A stretch of DNA of 64,000 nt from Acinetobacter sp. ANC 4204 (GCF_002135205.1 NZ_NEFZ01000001.1:124001-188000), one strand, 5' to 3'. Counted from the stretch's first letter, positions 1 to 7,365 are shown. Notes: generated by a model not told the origin, from the sequence alone. Program-made: numbers and translations.

Positions 1-12
1 CTTTTCTCCATG

Positions 13-52
13 CAAAAAAAAGCCCACCTCAGCAGTAGATTGATGTGGGCTT
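13..52 (-). terminator. Rho-independent terminator, leftward
   Basis: The arms AAGCCCAC (20-27) and GTGGGCTT (45-52) pair. On the minus strand the stem is followed by a run of T (As at 14-20 on the plus strand). It would end leftward transcripts from the prophage late side. There is no T-run on the plus side. Confidence 0.75.
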
Positions 53-234
53 AAACTAAGGACCTTGCAAGGTCATTCAGAAACTACAGCTGTTTCTAGC
101 AGCAATCATGCATACTTATTCGTGAATTTTTTGTGAAAAAATGAATTAAGAATAAATCAATATTTTATGAATTAACTTTAATTGAAATCTGGGTGCCTTG
201 ATATTGCTTTCACGGAACATTTCTCAAGGCATTA

Positions 235-258
235 AAAAACCCATCTTCCAATGAGCTC
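235..258 (-). terminator. Weak leftward terminator after the 265-483 gene
   Basis: On the minus strand a short stem (CTCAT with ATGGG, including one G-U pair) is followed by six Ts. It lies just past the stop of the small gene at 265-483. The stem is short, so this is only a plausible terminator. Its layout resembles the hairpins at 531-552 and 1179-1206. Confidence 0.4.
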
Positions 259-264
259 TTAAAT

Positions 265-483
265 TCAATTTTTTGGCTTTCGCAATATCAATTCAACTTG
301 ATCTGTTGCATCACCTAAATCTAAATCATTCGATACCCAGAAGAAATACAGGTCATCACCAATGATATATTTTTGCTTGTAATATTCTGAGGTTTTACCT
401 TCTTCAATATCTCCAGCCTTAAAGTAGCCTTTATCAAAGTCAAAAGATTGACCATTCAAATCACCACCAATACAAATATTCAA
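265..483 (-). CDS. Small phage protein of unknown function
   Basis: This 72-residue ORF on the minus strand starts with TTG; an in-frame TAG lies four codons upstream and no ATG is available. No good ribosome binding site is visible (GGCCGTTAAA precedes the start). The protein is acidic, with a Gly-rich start (NICIGGDLNGQSF) and a basic tail (LRKPKN). It shows no signal peptide or recognised domain. It stands alone between two leftward hairpins (531-552 and 235-258), as if monocistronic. It may be a phage cargo gene or the rump of a longer one. The function is unknown. Confidence 0.45.
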   Translation of the reverse strand: MNICIGGDLNGQSFDFDKGYFKAGDIEEGKTSEYYKQKYIIGDDLYFFWVSNDLDLGDATDQVELILRKPKN

Positions 484-530
484 TTTAACGGCCTAACAAT
501 AATAAACCGAAGTACTGTAACACCAAATGC

Positions 531-552
531 AAAAAACCCATCAAATGATGAG
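531..552 (-). terminator. Leftward hairpin terminator
   Basis: CCCATCA (537-543) pairs with TGATGAG (546-552) through one G-U pair. On the minus strand it is followed by six Ts (531-536). The loop is tight. It separates the tRNA unit from the 265-483 gene. Confidence 0.45.
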
Positions 553-622
553 CGGTAATGTTTTAAGTTTCTGGATAGCCATATTGAAATTTAAACCACT
601 ACGAATAGAGTTAAACTGCCAT

Positions 623-652
623 AAAAAAAGCCTAATCTGTGTAGATTAGGCT
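623..652 (-). terminator. Terminator after the tRNA
   Basis: A perfect 10-bp stem, AGCCTAATCT with AGATTAGGCT, has a 4-nt loop and is followed on the minus strand by seven Ts. It begins about 20 nt past the CCA end of the tRNA at 675-751 and so would end its precursor. Confidence 0.85.
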
Positions 653-674
653 ATTAACTTTAAATCTTTTTCGT

Positions 675-751
<77 letters not shown>

Positions 752-843
752 TCAACGAGTTAGCTTTATACGCCCAATGCACCGACAAAGCAACCTTTAC
801 TTGAAATATAAGTACTTGTGGCATCAATTACCTAAGGGAAACC

Positions 844-1131
844 TCAACCAATACCAACTTCAGTTATAAATTCTGGATGTGCAGCTTTATATTTGCTTAA
901 CATGCTTTTTTCATTTTCTATAAATGATTTAGGCTCTTCTGACCATGTAGATTTCCGTGAATCTAGGCCCGAATGACTTAGAGCCCAATCAGATACAATG
1001 CCATAAATAAACGAGTTATCAGCGAATACTAATTTTGTTTTCCTACCAATATTACTCATGAAAACTTTATGTGTTGGCAAAGAGCCAAATGTACTAATTT
1101 GAGTGTAGATGTATTTATAGGTTTCAGGCAT
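844..1131 (-). CDS. Hypothetical phage protein
   Basis: This 95-residue ORF on the minus strand lies between the tRNA and the terminator at 1179-1206. No family is recognised. It is soluble, with aromatic residues near the N-terminus (YKYIYTQ), a Gly-Arg-Lys stretch and a C-terminal segment rich in Lys and Glu. No signal peptide, membrane segment or Shine-Dalgarno sequence is clear before the ATG. The strong terminator upstream (1179-1206) implies that it is expressed from its own promoter or by antitermination from the late promoter. The call is moderate because it rests on reading frame and position only. Confidence 0.5.
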   Translation of the reverse strand: MPETYKYIYTQISTFGSLPTHKVFMSNIGRKTKLVFADNSFIYGIVSDWALSHSGLDSRKSTWSEEPKSFIENEKSMLSKYKAAHPEFITEVGIG

Positions 1132-1178
1132 AGAACAAAGTACTTAAATGACAGCTCTAATATACCATTTTAATTATT

Positions 1179-1206
1179 AAAAAAGCCCATCATATGATGG
1201 GCTTTT
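1179..1206 (-). terminator. Perfect palindromic terminator
   Basis: A 22-bp perfect palindrome (1183-1204, half AAGCCCATCAT) has As on its left and Ts on its right, so it can act on both strands. It lies about 75 nt past the last gene of the leftward early operon. A lambda tR'-like role as target of late antitermination is an inference from position. Confidence 0.75.
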
Positions 1207-1282
1207 ATGTCTTGGTCTCGGATAAACCGTAATACGACCAGTATAGTGAAACTATAGCCTAGTCTTCGCTAAAACGAAATAC

Positions 1283-1837
1283 CTATGCCTTTAATTCTTT
1301 GTAAGTATTCTTTTTATATAGCTCAATTGATTTTGATGCTTCATTAATTGCTGACTCTATTGCCATAATCATTAGCTTTTCATATTGCTTCCACGTCATA
1401 CGATAGTTATCAACATTCATCTGCATAGTGTTAATCCCTGCATAATACAAACGTCCTTGAGCAGTAAAGTTATTCTCAAGCTGGGGATCTAAAGAGAAAT
1501 CAATAACCATGCGTGCAATCAAGTAAGCCAAGTGATTCATGGTAATTTGTTCAGGCTCTCGCTTCTTATCTGCCACGGCGTTTTGAAGCATGATATTTAC
1601 CAGGTGCATACGTACGTATTCATAATCACTTTCACACTTACCATCAAAGACAATTAATGAAGTAACTGACTTCGCCAGTTGGGTATCCATCGTAGCAATT
1701 GCACCTAAACGATCTTCGTAATTCAAAGGTTTCTCCCCAGTACCATGCGCTTGCGGCTCAAAGTTTGGTGACTTCGCAGTAATGCCATGAGTCAACCATT
1801 CAAATTGTTCAAATTTATCTGCCATAACTGCACTCAT
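1283..1837 (-). CDS. Phage protein in the late-antiterminator (Q) position
   Basis: This 184-residue soluble protein is the last gene of the leftward early operon. Its ATG overlaps the stop of the nuclease gene (ATGA). It has no signal peptide or membrane segment. The C-terminal half is helical with a TWKQYEKLMIMAIESA stretch, and a 150-bp gap with a perfect terminator follows. In lambdoid phages this slot is usually held by the Q-type antiterminator, and tRNA genes often follow it, as here. I do not recognise a diagnostic Q or DUF motif, so the role is inferred from synteny. It could equally be a small accessory protein. Confidence 0.7.
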   Translation of the reverse strand: MSAVMADKFEQFEWLTHGITAKSPNFEPQAHGTGEKPLNYEDRLGAIATMDTQLAKSVTSLIVFDGKCESDYEYVRMHLVNIMLQNAVADKKREPEQITMNHLAYLIARMVIDFSLDPQLENNFTAQGRLYYAGINTMQMNVDNYRMTWKQYEKLMIMAIESAINEASKSIELYKKNTYKELKA

Positions 1838-2274
1838 CCCAAATCCCCTACCATCTTCTCTATTTGCTCAATCGCTTTGCCGCTTTTCACTTGCTCGGTG
1901 CTAAACCGTATTACCTGATAACCCATCATTGTTGCTGTGTTGTATTTCTCCAAGTCTGCTATGTAACCCTTTCCCCTTGTATGCCGACCATTACTCCAGA
2001 TCCCACCTTCCACTTCGACCAATATCTTTTTGCCCTTCAAATGAAAATCAGCTCTCCATTTTCGTATAGGGTGAAACATAAACTCCTGCTCAAACTCAAT
2101 CTTTAAGGCTCTAAGAGATGTGGCCAATATCACCTCACCCTCACTCTGTACTTTTTCACCTTTAACCTTTGGGCGCTTAGATCCTCTTTTAGGCTTACTC
2201 GCTCCGATCATCTTTTTGTATTCAGCAATGGAGTAGCTGCTAGTCAAAGTACCCGCTCCAACATTGCTAAGCAT
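1834..2274 (-). CDS. PD-(D/E)XK nuclease-like phage protein (DUF559/Vsr-like fold)
   Basis: The 146-residue protein has the layout of a small restriction-fold nuclease. Glu46 lies in the first helix, Asp76 in WRADFHL, and Glu87 and Glu89 in ILVEVEGG. A conserved-looking GRHTRGKGYIADLEKYN segment and a terminal VIRF strand follow. This gives D-x10-ExE rather than the classical ExK. In lambdoid early operons a Holliday-junction resolvase (RusA or NinG/Rap) usually sits here, so a structure-specific nuclease for recombination intermediates is a reasonable inference, not proven. The N-terminal 40 residues are basic. The gene overlaps the upstream one by 31 bp and the downstream one by 4 bp. Confidence 0.8.
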   Translation of the reverse strand: MLSNVGAGTLTSSYSIAEYKKMIGASKPKRGSKRPKVKGEKVQSEGEVILATSLRALKIEFEQEFMFHPIRKWRADFHLKGKKILVEVEGGIWSNGRHTRGKGYIADLEKYNTATMMGYQVIRFSTEQVKSGKAIEQIEKMVGDLG

Positions 2275-2591
2275 GAACGATATGCAAATACACGCTCATC
2301 CAATCCATCTCTTATTGCACCTCCAAGTGAAGCCTTCAGACTGGCAATTAAGTGAAGATTCTTTGCATTCAGTTTTTCCCATTTCGTTTTATAATCAGCA
2401 AGTTCCTTTTCAACTACCTCTAAACGCTCAACCGCTTCTTCATGTGTAAGCTTGTTGAAGCACTCACCGTCATAACGGCAAAAACCCAGCTCTGGGCAAT
2501 CCTGTGCTGCACTTTGACAACGTGCCAATGCATTTCCATACGTGTTGCCATCAGCACTCATAAGGTCGGCTTCACATGGAATGCGCTTCAT
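2244..2591 (-). CDS. Cys-rich small phage protein
   Basis: This 115-residue protein has an N-terminal cluster of cysteines (C6, then a CQSAAQDCPELGFC stretch and a later CFN) that could bind zinc. A coiled-coil-like segment (EEAVERLEVVEKELADYKTKW) and a helical tail follow. The Cys layout may replace a zinc finger used in DNA or protein contact, but the function is unknown. The start overlaps the stop of the winged-helix gene upstream (2588-2591), indicating translational coupling in the leftward replication operon. Confidence 0.75.
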   Translation of the reverse strand: MKRIPCEADLMSADGNTYGNALARCQSAAQDCPELGFCRYDGECFNKLTHEEAVERLEVVEKELADYKTKWEKLNAKNLHLIASLKASLGGAIRDGLDERVFAYRSCLAMLERVL

Positions 2592-2854
2592 CCCTTCACC
2601 TCAAACAACTGTTTGGCTTTATCCGTTAAAAAGAATCGTGATTCATCTACAAAACTTGCATCTTTTCGTTTGATATAACCGGCTTGCTCTAAACCCTTCA
2701 GGTATCGCTGTGCTGTTCTTAAACTTAGGTCGCTTAATACTGTTTTGCGAAGTTCGGATACTGTAGCTATAGGCGTTGTTTCAATTGCCTTGAGTGCATG
2801 GATCACACGCTCAAATATTGCAACCTGATTCACTGGAGTGCTTGGATGCTTCAT
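2588..2854 (-). CDS. Small winged-helix DNA-binding protein
   Basis: The 88-residue protein reads as a winged helix-turn-helix. ATVSELRKTVL is followed by the recognition-helix region LSLRTAQRYLKGLEQAGYI, and a wing (KRKDASFVDESRFFLTDKAK) comes next. It lies directly after the helicase loader in the leftward operon with a 4-bp overlap. It could regulate phage genes or assist origin binding; the sequence does not decide. No catalytic domain is present. Confidence 0.8.
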   Translation of the reverse strand: MKHPSTPVNQVAIFERVIHALKAIETTPIATVSELRKTVLSDLSLRTAQRYLKGLEQAGYIKRKDASFVDESRFFLTDKAKQLFEVKG

Positions 2855-3597
2855 GCTTCACCTCCAGCACGTTCATCCGCCCAATTACACTCAACTACAT
2901 CCAATCCATCATGCTGAAAACGAGACCAGAGACGATCACCAAGGTCTTGTTCCAGTTCATGTGCCGTCATGTTTGAAATCAACATGGTTGGCTTGCCAGC
3001 GTCATAACGTGAGTAAAGAACTTTGTGCACCAGCTGGAGACGGTTTTCATGACGGTCATGCAATCCATATTCATCAAGAATCAATAGATCGTATTCAGTA
3101 AAGCGATAAACAGCGTTTACCTCACTGTCATCAGCCTTGGTCCATGCATTCGCAATTTCATTGGCCATGTCTTCAGAAGTCACATAGCGGGCATACTTTT
3201 GGGTCTCAAGAATGTTTCGAGCCACGGCGCAAGCTAAGTGCGTCTTTCCAGTCCCTGTACGACCAATCATGATCAAATTGCGTTTAATCCCCTTCATGAA
3301 ATCTTTCACAAATGCGACGCATTGAGTTTTTGCATTTTGCTGACCGCTATTCGCAACCAAGTATTCTTTGAATCCATTGTTCGCATGACGGACTGGAAGT
3401 TTTGCACCTTGGAAGTGTTTTTCACGAACCATCACATTCACAGCGTTGTGATGTTCTGCTTGAGCTTTTTTAAGCGCTTCCGTTGAGCATTGCTTGCAGA
3501 ACGATTTACCACGGAAAGAAACCATTTGTATCTGGTGCAGATGGCAGAACTCTGTTGATTGCTGAATATCAAAACTAAGCGGTGCAATTGCGTTCAT
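2851..3597 (-). CDS. DnaC-like helicase loader (phage replication ATPase)
   Basis: A 248-residue AAA+ ATPase of the DnaC/IstB family. Walker A is GRTGTGKTH (112-120), Walker B is LLILDEYG (171-178), and sensor 1 is around LISN (206-209). The N-terminus has Cys and His residues (C18, C34, C37) like the zinc-binding region of DnaC-type loaders. It should load the host DnaB helicase at the phage origin. It follows the initiator-like gene with a 4-bp overlap, the O-P order of lambdoid phages. It is the functional counterpart of lambda P but belongs to another protein family. Confidence 0.92.
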   Translation of the reverse strand: MNAIAPLSFDIQQSTEFCHLHQIQMVSFRGKSFCKQCSTEALKKAQAEHHNAVNVMVREKHFQGAKLPVRHANNGFKEYLVANSGQQNAKTQCVAFVKDFMKGIKRNLIMIGRTGTGKTHLACAVARNILETQKYARYVTSEDMANEIANAWTKADDSEVNAVYRFTEYDLLILDEYGLHDRHENRLQLVHKVLYSRYDAGKPTMLISNMTAHELEQDLGDRLWSRFQHDGLDVVECNWADERAGGEA

Positions 3598-4517
3598 AGG
3601 AGCCCCCTTGTATCCACGTCACCTGTTGCTGGTTCATAGTTCTGAACTTCACCCCAAGGATCATTCACGTTTCGGTTGTTTGGTTTTTCAGAAGATTGTT
3701 TACGTGTCGGTTTTTTTGCTTCGCGTTCAGCTTTGCTTAGCTGTTTCTCAAATTCCTGCACCAACCAAGCAGCAAACTTTCTCGTTTTTTGGTTTTCAGT
3801 AAGATAGATTTTGTTTTCCCAGTGCGCATTGAAACTACCCAAGTGAAATTGGAAATCAGGCATGGTTAAAATTTCGTTTACGCGATGACTGAATTTTGTT
3901 TGAAGTAAAATTGTGCTTAGGAAATTTTGATCAGGTTTCCATGAATCATCCTGAGCTGAATTTTCAGGCGATTCCTGTTGTGTGTTTATATCTGTAGTAA
4001 TCTCTGTAGTAATCTCTGTATTTGTCCCCTTTTTGAAATGGGGAGGGTCTACCTTTTCAAATGGGGAGCCTCCCCCTTTTGAAAGTGGGAGGGTGGTCAT
4101 TTCAAAAAGCACAGGGGTAATGAGCTCAATAAACAAAACATTGTTGTATTTCTGATTGTTAGCTTCGATTGTGCGAAAATGACGTTTGAGCACCCCATAC
4201 TTCTCAAGACGATCAAAAGCCTCTTTGACTTGCTGTTTTGAGAAGCCATATTGATCAGAAAAACTTTGGTAAGAACGCTGCAAAAGATCAGATTTGAACT
4301 TCTTTTTTACGCGCACAACTTGGCCAGAATATTCATCTCGCACCACTGTTGGTCGATGCCAATAAACAATTTCTGAAAGCACAACGATCGCGTTTAAATC
4401 AGGTTTTCCACTCTCTAAAACGAATGTACTAAACCAACTGGTCGGCAAGATATTGCCTTCAAGGTGAACGCTACCAACCTGATCCACAACATCATGGCCA
4501 GTGCTGAATAAACTCAT
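3594..4517 (-). CDS. Phage replication initiator (O-like, winged-helix N-terminus)
   Basis: The 307-residue protein has an N-terminal DNA-binding region of winged-helix type (about residues 80-120, YGFSKQQVKEAFDRLEKYGVL). A low-complexity stretch rich in Thr, Glu and Ile (EITTEITTDINTQQ, about 165-185) follows, and then a C-terminal region with charged helices and a basic tail. It precedes the DnaC-like loader, as expected for an origin-binding initiator. The DNA of the linker carries short repeats (TCTGTAGTAATC twice at 3990-4020, and CCCCTTTTGAAA-like repeats at 4026-4090), which resembles the iteron-bearing origin that lambdoid phages place inside O. Confidence 0.8.
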   Translation of the reverse strand: MSLFSTGHDVVDQVGSVHLEGNILPTSWFSTFVLESGKPDLNAIVVLSEIVYWHRPTVVRDEYSGQVVRVKKKFKSDLLQRSYQSFSDQYGFSKQQVKEAFDRLEKYGVLKRHFRTIEANNQKYNNVLFIELITPVLFEMTTLPLSKGGGSPFEKVDPPHFKKGTNTEITTEITTDINTQQESPENSAQDDSWKPDQNFLSTILLQTKFSHRVNEILTMPDFQFHLGSFNAHWENKIYLTENQKTRKFAAWLVQEFEKQLSKAEREAKKPTRKQSSEKPNNRNVNDPWGEVQNYEPATGDVDTRGLL

Positions 4518-4822
4518 GCAGCATCCCCTTTTTCGATATTTTTAATAAAACGCCCAAACATAAAAATCTGTCCTGCTCGATGCAGGCTTGAAATGATTTC
4601 ACCTGCGTACCAAGCTGAAATGCGATGATCATTGATCAGCATTTCCATAAACTCGTCTCGCGTTACGGCAGCATTCTTTACATCACCTTTGATCTTGCGA
4701 AGATTTGCCCTACGGATCTCCAGCAATCCCTCTAATGTGCGGAGTGCTGGCTCGTACCATGATTGAAGCTGCATCACCTGCTTATGCTCAGGCTTCTTTT
4801 GAATGGCCTTGTTGGTAATCAT
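4514..4822 (-). CDS. Hypothetical phage protein
   Basis: This 102-residue protein lies between the Cys-rich gene and the replication initiator, with 4-bp overlaps on both sides. A basic N-terminus (MITNKAIQKKPEHKQ) is followed by helical segments; DEFMEMLINDHRISAWYAGEIISSLHRAG looks like a helix-turn-helix-like hairpin. No domain is recognised with certainty. Position suggests a replication accessory or regulatory role. It is not secreted and has no membrane segment. Confidence 0.7.
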   Translation of the reverse strand: MITNKAIQKKPEHKQVMQLQSWYEPALRTLEGLLEIRRANLRKIKGDVKNAAVTRDEFMEMLINDHRISAWYAGEIISSLHRAGQIFMFGRFIKNIEKGDAA

Positions 4823-5229
4823 GGAACCTCCGCTAAAGCTTGTTCAGCTTTGGTGAGACGGCGTTTTAATTTCAGCTCCAATGTTGTTGCATGACGGACC
4901 TCTGTTGGATCTACAACAACAACGATCACACCATTCGTTGTAACGCCAATACCACCCAGTGGAGTTATGTACTCAACGGAAAGTAAATCAGCCGTATCAA
5001 AAGTACGATTCACAAGAGTCACTGGAGCGATTAGCACCACCGTATCCCCTTGTAAGAAATCCAAGCTGTTTTGCAGTGGTATGGTTTTTACGTATGCATC
5101 GTCAGGCGCTACACCTAACTCAAACTCTCGTTTTTCTACTTGAGCCACTAAACAGTGATTGCACTGTTCCCCTTTAAACTCTGGGCATTTGCCCTTGCAC
5201 TTGTGTTGTGTTAAATTTGAATTGTTCAT
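4819..5229 (-). CDS. Hypothetical phage protein with N-terminal Cys cluster
   Basis: This 136-residue protein has the N-terminal motif CKGKCPEFKGEQCNHC, a plausible four-Cys zinc site. A beta-rich middle and a C-terminal basic helix (LKLKRRLTKAEQALAEV) follow. A good ribosome site (GAGGT, 7 nt before the ATG) is present because this gene restarts translation after the terminator-like hairpin at 5257-5290. Function unknown. It opens the block of overlapping replication genes. Confidence 0.72.
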   Translation of the reverse strand: MNNSNLTQHKCKGKCPEFKGEQCNHCLVAQVEKREFELGVAPDDAYVKTIPLQNSLDFLQGDTVVLIAPVTLVNRTFDTADLLSVEYITPLGGIGVTTNGVIVVVVDPTEVRHATTLELKLKRRLTKAEQALAEVP

Positions 5230-5256
5230 TTGACACCTCTAAAGTTGATGAATATG

Positions 5257-5290
5257 AAAAGCCTGATTCACAAGATCAGGCTTTTTCTTT
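5257..5290 (-). terminator. Terminator between the CII-like gene and the replication genes
   Basis: Arms AAAAGCCTGAT (5257-5267) and ATCAGGCTTTT (5275-5285) form an 11-bp stem with a 7-nt loop. On the minus strand it ends in TTTT; on the plus strand it ends in a longer T-rich run. The stop codon of the CII-like gene lies in the stem. A lambda tR1-like control point is inferred from position. Confidence 0.65.
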
Positions 5291-5776
5291 TTGTGCATTA
5301 GCCGTGTACTTCTGCATTTGCTTAAGTGCTGCCTGATCCACGGCGGTAATCAACTCGATCAAGCCTTGAGTAATTTGGTGGATTTCTTCGTATTCCGCCG
5401 GTGTAATTACCCCATCCTCGTAAGCTTCATACACAACTCGGTTTGCCTTTCCACTTTTAATGTTGTGCTGCATCATTGCTTCAAAGATTGATAACTCATG
5501 ATGTTTGCTTGAGTCGCAATCCACTGGCACTAATGCATATCCCAACTGATGCGCCCACACCTTTAAAATTTCTGGGTTCTGCGTGTACATCATGATGGTT
5601 TCAAGCTTCTTTAAGCTCGGTAAGTGGTTTGGCATCCCTACGTTGCCGTAGTTGCAAATCGTGTTATGCGAATCACCAGTGACCTGAGCAATTTCCTTTG
5701 GTGAAATTCCCTTTGTCTGGTTAATCATTTTAAAAATTGCCGTTTGAGCTTCACGGCTTAGTGTTATTTCTTGCAT
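5276..5776 (-). CDS. CII-like phage transcriptional regulator (CP76 type)
   Basis: The 166-residue protein looks like the CII/CP76 family. An N-terminal helix-turn-helix (about residues 24-45, SPKEIAQVTGDSHNTICNYG) is followed by a helical domain with a PAEYEEI region, and it lies second in the leftward operon after Cro. In this family the protein favours lysogeny or controls early promoters. The ATG is preceded by AAGGA, which sits in the loop of the palindrome 5779-5801. A terminator overlaps its 3' end. The CII assignment combines position with the weak helix-turn-helix; it is not a strong motif match. Confidence 0.75.
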   Translation of the reverse strand: MQEITLSREAQTAIFKMINQTKGISPKEIAQVTGDSHNTICNYGNVGMPNHLPSLKKLETIMMYTQNPEILKVWAHQLGYALVPVDCDSSKHHELSIFEAMMQHNIKSGKANRVVYEAYEDGVITPAEYEEIHQITQGLIELITAVDQAALKQMQKYTANAQKEKA

Positions 5777-5778
5777 TT

Positions 5779-5801
5779 GTGAAATCCTTGATTTGTTTCA
5801 C
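5779..5801 (-). promoter_or_regulatory. Palindrome at the CII-like gene's ribosome site
   Basis: GTGAAA and TTTCAC arms frame an 11-nt middle directly before the start at 5776. On the mRNA the AAGGA ribosome site lies in the loop. It could be a translational hairpin or a protein-binding dyad; the sequence cannot tell. Confidence 0.4.
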
Positions 5802-5834
5802 GTTTCTTTGGTGGGACTATCGCGAGATAATTTG

Positions 5835-6014
5835 TTAAGCAACATTGCGATTAAGAGGTTTTTTCCCTTTCGCTAAGTCACGAATTTGGTATTCACGAGC
5901 TAATGGAATTTTTTCTGCAGGCCATTGACTGACAGCGTTGTGAGAAATACCAAGCTTTTCGGCCAATTGAGTAACTGAGCAATTAAGTAATCGCAGAGCA
6001 TCCGACTTAGTCAT
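5835..6014 (-). CDS. cro: Cro-like repressor (P22 Cro family)
   Basis: A 59-residue protein on the minus strand beginning MTKSDALRLLNCSVTQLAEK. The fold is a compact helix-turn-helix (VTQLAEKLGISHNAVSQW, residues 14-31) with a basic C-terminus (KGKKPLNRN), as in P22-type Cro proteins. It is divergent from CI and shares its operators. The ATG is preceded by GGGG eight nt upstream, and the start lies about 27 nt from the predicted start of PR. In lambdoid phages Cro represses CI synthesis and turns down early transcription. The 59-nt gap to the next gene holds the palindrome at 5779-5801. Confidence 0.9.
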   Translation of the reverse strand: MTKSDALRLLNCSVTQLAEKLGISHNAVSQWPAEKIPLAREYQIRDLAKGKKPLNRNVA

Positions 6015-6030
6015 TTAGGTTACCCCATAA

Positions 6031-6093
6031 GTAATTTAACTTACCTAATTAAACTACATAAAACTTACCTCGTCAATTGGTAAGATAACTTAC
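6031..6093. promoter_or_regulatory. CI/Cro operator array
   Basis: Two 14-bp dyads, GTAATTTAACTTAC (6031-6044) and GTAAGATAACTTAC (6080-6093), lie between cro and cI. A perfect half-site CTTAC (6064-6068) falls at the midpoint, where a third site would be centred near 6061.5. Centres are therefore about 24-25 bp apart, the spacing of lambda OR1-3. The same consensus recurs at 8495-8542. Confidence 0.8.
6048..6076 (-). promoter_or_regulatory. Leftward early promoter (PR equivalent)
   Basis: On the minus strand, -35 TTGACG (6071-6076) and -10 TTTAAT (6048-6053) are separated by exactly 17 bp. The middle operator position lies in the spacer and the 6031-6044 dyad covers the expected start of transcription, so repressor binding should block it. 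Confidence 0.75.
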
Positions 6094-6113
6094 AAACATT
6101 TGGTTGTATTAAT

Positions 6114-6842
6114 ATGGAAACTCTTGGTAGTCGCCTTAAAGCATTAAGAAGACAACGAAATCTTACTCAACAAAAAATTGCTGATGCACTTGGTGTCTCT
6201 AAAACCTCTGTAATCTATTGGGAAAAAGACGAGAACGTACCAAAACACGAGAGTTTAACCGCATTAGCAAAAACGCTAGGAACTACAACGGAATGGCTTT
6301 TGGATGGAGTTGCAGTGCCAGAAAAGAGCAATGCTGACATAGCCAAGATGGAAGTTGGTATTTATCAGGCCGGGGATCCTGTTCCAGATGGATATGTAGC
6401 TATTGATTATTATGATGACGTATTTGTGAGTGCTGGCAATGGCTACTTAAATTTAGAAAAGCCAAGCAACAATAAGATGCTATTCCCTGTTGATTTAATT
6501 AAAGAGTGTAATGTTCAACCATCAGCAACCAAAGTGATTCATGTTCGCGGGGAGAGCATGTTTCCTAAATTAAAAGATGGGCAAGCTATATCTATTGATA
6601 TGTCAGCTAGAACCATTTACGACGGTGAAATCTATGCTTTTCAGGTTGCGGATGATACAAAAATTAAATACTTGTTTAATTGGAATGATGAAGGTAAAGG
6701 TGGCTTCAAGGCTGTCTCAGCAAACCCTGATAAAAATCAATTTCCTGACGAATACTACTCCCCTAGTCGAATAGAATCAGAAGGCATAACCATATTAGGT
6801 CAGTATTGGTGGAAACAGGTTGTAAAGAGGGTTAGACGATAA
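6114..6842 (+). CDS. CI-type prophage repressor (HTH plus S24 peptidase)
   Basis: A 242-residue repressor. The N-terminal HTH_3 domain spans about residues 5-62 (LTQQKIADALGVSKTSVIYW). A linker carries the Ala86-Gly87 cleavage site (YQAGDPV), and the S24/LexA-like C-terminal domain has Ser148 in GESMF and Lys185 in KIKYL as the catalytic pair. It should hold both early promoters shut and self-cleave after RecA activation. No Shine-Dalgarno sequence is visible before the ATG, and the start lies 20 bp from the last operator, so a leaderless mRNA like that of lambda PRM is likely (inference). Confidence 0.95.
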   Translation: METLGSRLKALRRQRNLTQQKIADALGVSKTSVIYWEKDENVPKHESLTALAKTLGTTTEWLLDGVAVPEKSNADIAKMEVGIYQAGDPVPDGYVAIDYYDDVFVSAGNGYLNLEKPSNNKMLFPVDLIKECNVQPSATKVIHVRGESMFPKLKDGQAISIDMSARTIYDGEIYAFQVADDTKIKYLFNWNDEGKGGFKAVSANPDKNQFPDEYYSPSRIESEGITILGQYWWKQVVKRVRR

Positions 6843-6909
6843 TTTCATGAATGTTTGCGTCTAAAGCTTCAATTCAAAATCAGCCAAGATATTGAAAAAG
6901 GAAAACATA

Positions 6910-7212
6910 ATGATCGCAACACTTAATAAATCCAAAACTGCGCTAACAATTAATCGTCAAGAATTTAAATTGGCTTTAGAAAAAATTGGTGCAGGAATTG
7001 ATAAACAAATAGCTGCTCTCAAAAAAGCCAAACAAAGCTATGACCCAGCGGAAATAGCACGTGAAGTTATTGGTGAAGTAAATATCTTTGAAGCGATTAT
7101 TGAAGGCTTTAACGAAGAAGAAGGTACTAACCTCAAGTTGTCCGACCTAACTAATCTTGAAGCAGCCCAAGGCTGGGTGGATGACTTTTTAGGAAAATAT
7201 TCTGATAAATAA
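6910..7212 (+). CDS. Immunity-region protein of unknown function
   Basis: I chose the ATG at 6910 (100 residues) over a TTG at 6892 because AAAAAGGA lies at good distance from it. The protein is helical and acidic at the C-terminus (ATLNKSKTALTINRQEF, then KQIAALKKAKQSYD, then FNEEEGTNLKL). It has no signal peptide or recognised domain. It lies just downstream of cI and co-directional with it, so it may be expressed in the lysogen, the position held by rexA/rexB in lambda. No function can be assigned. Confidence 0.7.
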   Translation: MIATLNKSKTALTINRQEFKLALEKIGAGIDKQIAALKKAKQSYDPAEIAREVIGEVNIFEAIIEGFNEEEGTNLKLSDLTNLEAAQGWVDDFLGKYSDK

Positions 7213-7251
7213 ACTCTAAGCATGACTTGTGGTTGATAAGAAGAATTTAAG

Positions 7252-7329
7252 ATGAATAAATTTGACTACATAAAATTAGGGCTACTCTGTGTAGTGGTAA
7301 CCCTTTGTTGGATTTCTATGATTTTTTAA
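7252..7329 (+). CDS. 25-residue single-span membrane peptide
   Basis: The ORF encodes MNKFDYIKLGLLCVVVTLCW plus ISMIF: a short charged N-terminus and one hydrophobic helix with two Cys. AAGAAGAATTTAAG precedes the ATG as a possible ribosome site. It lies between two immunity-region genes in the same direction. Such tiny membrane peptides in phages can be toxins, holin-like proteins or exclusion factors, but none of these is shown here. It could also be chance coding. Confidence 0.4.
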   Translation: MNKFDYIKLGLLCVVVTLCWISMIF

Positions 7330-7343
7330 ACTGCGAACCCGAC
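7330..7343 (+). repeat. 14-bp direct repeat, copy 1
   Basis: ACTGCGAACCCGAC occurs here and again exactly at 8036-8049. Both copies lie just upstream of a start codon region of an immunity-region gene (7366 and 8084). The second copy also forms a small hairpin (CTGCG with CGCAG). The pair brackets the 7366-7869 module. Confidence 0.6.
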
Positions 7344-7365
7344 ACAACAAGAGGAATTTAAAAAC

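Noticed and set aside
6892..6909. TTG start at 6892 for the gene at 6910
   Set aside because: The ribosome site AAAAAGGA would fall inside the coding part; the ATG at 6910 is correctly spaced.
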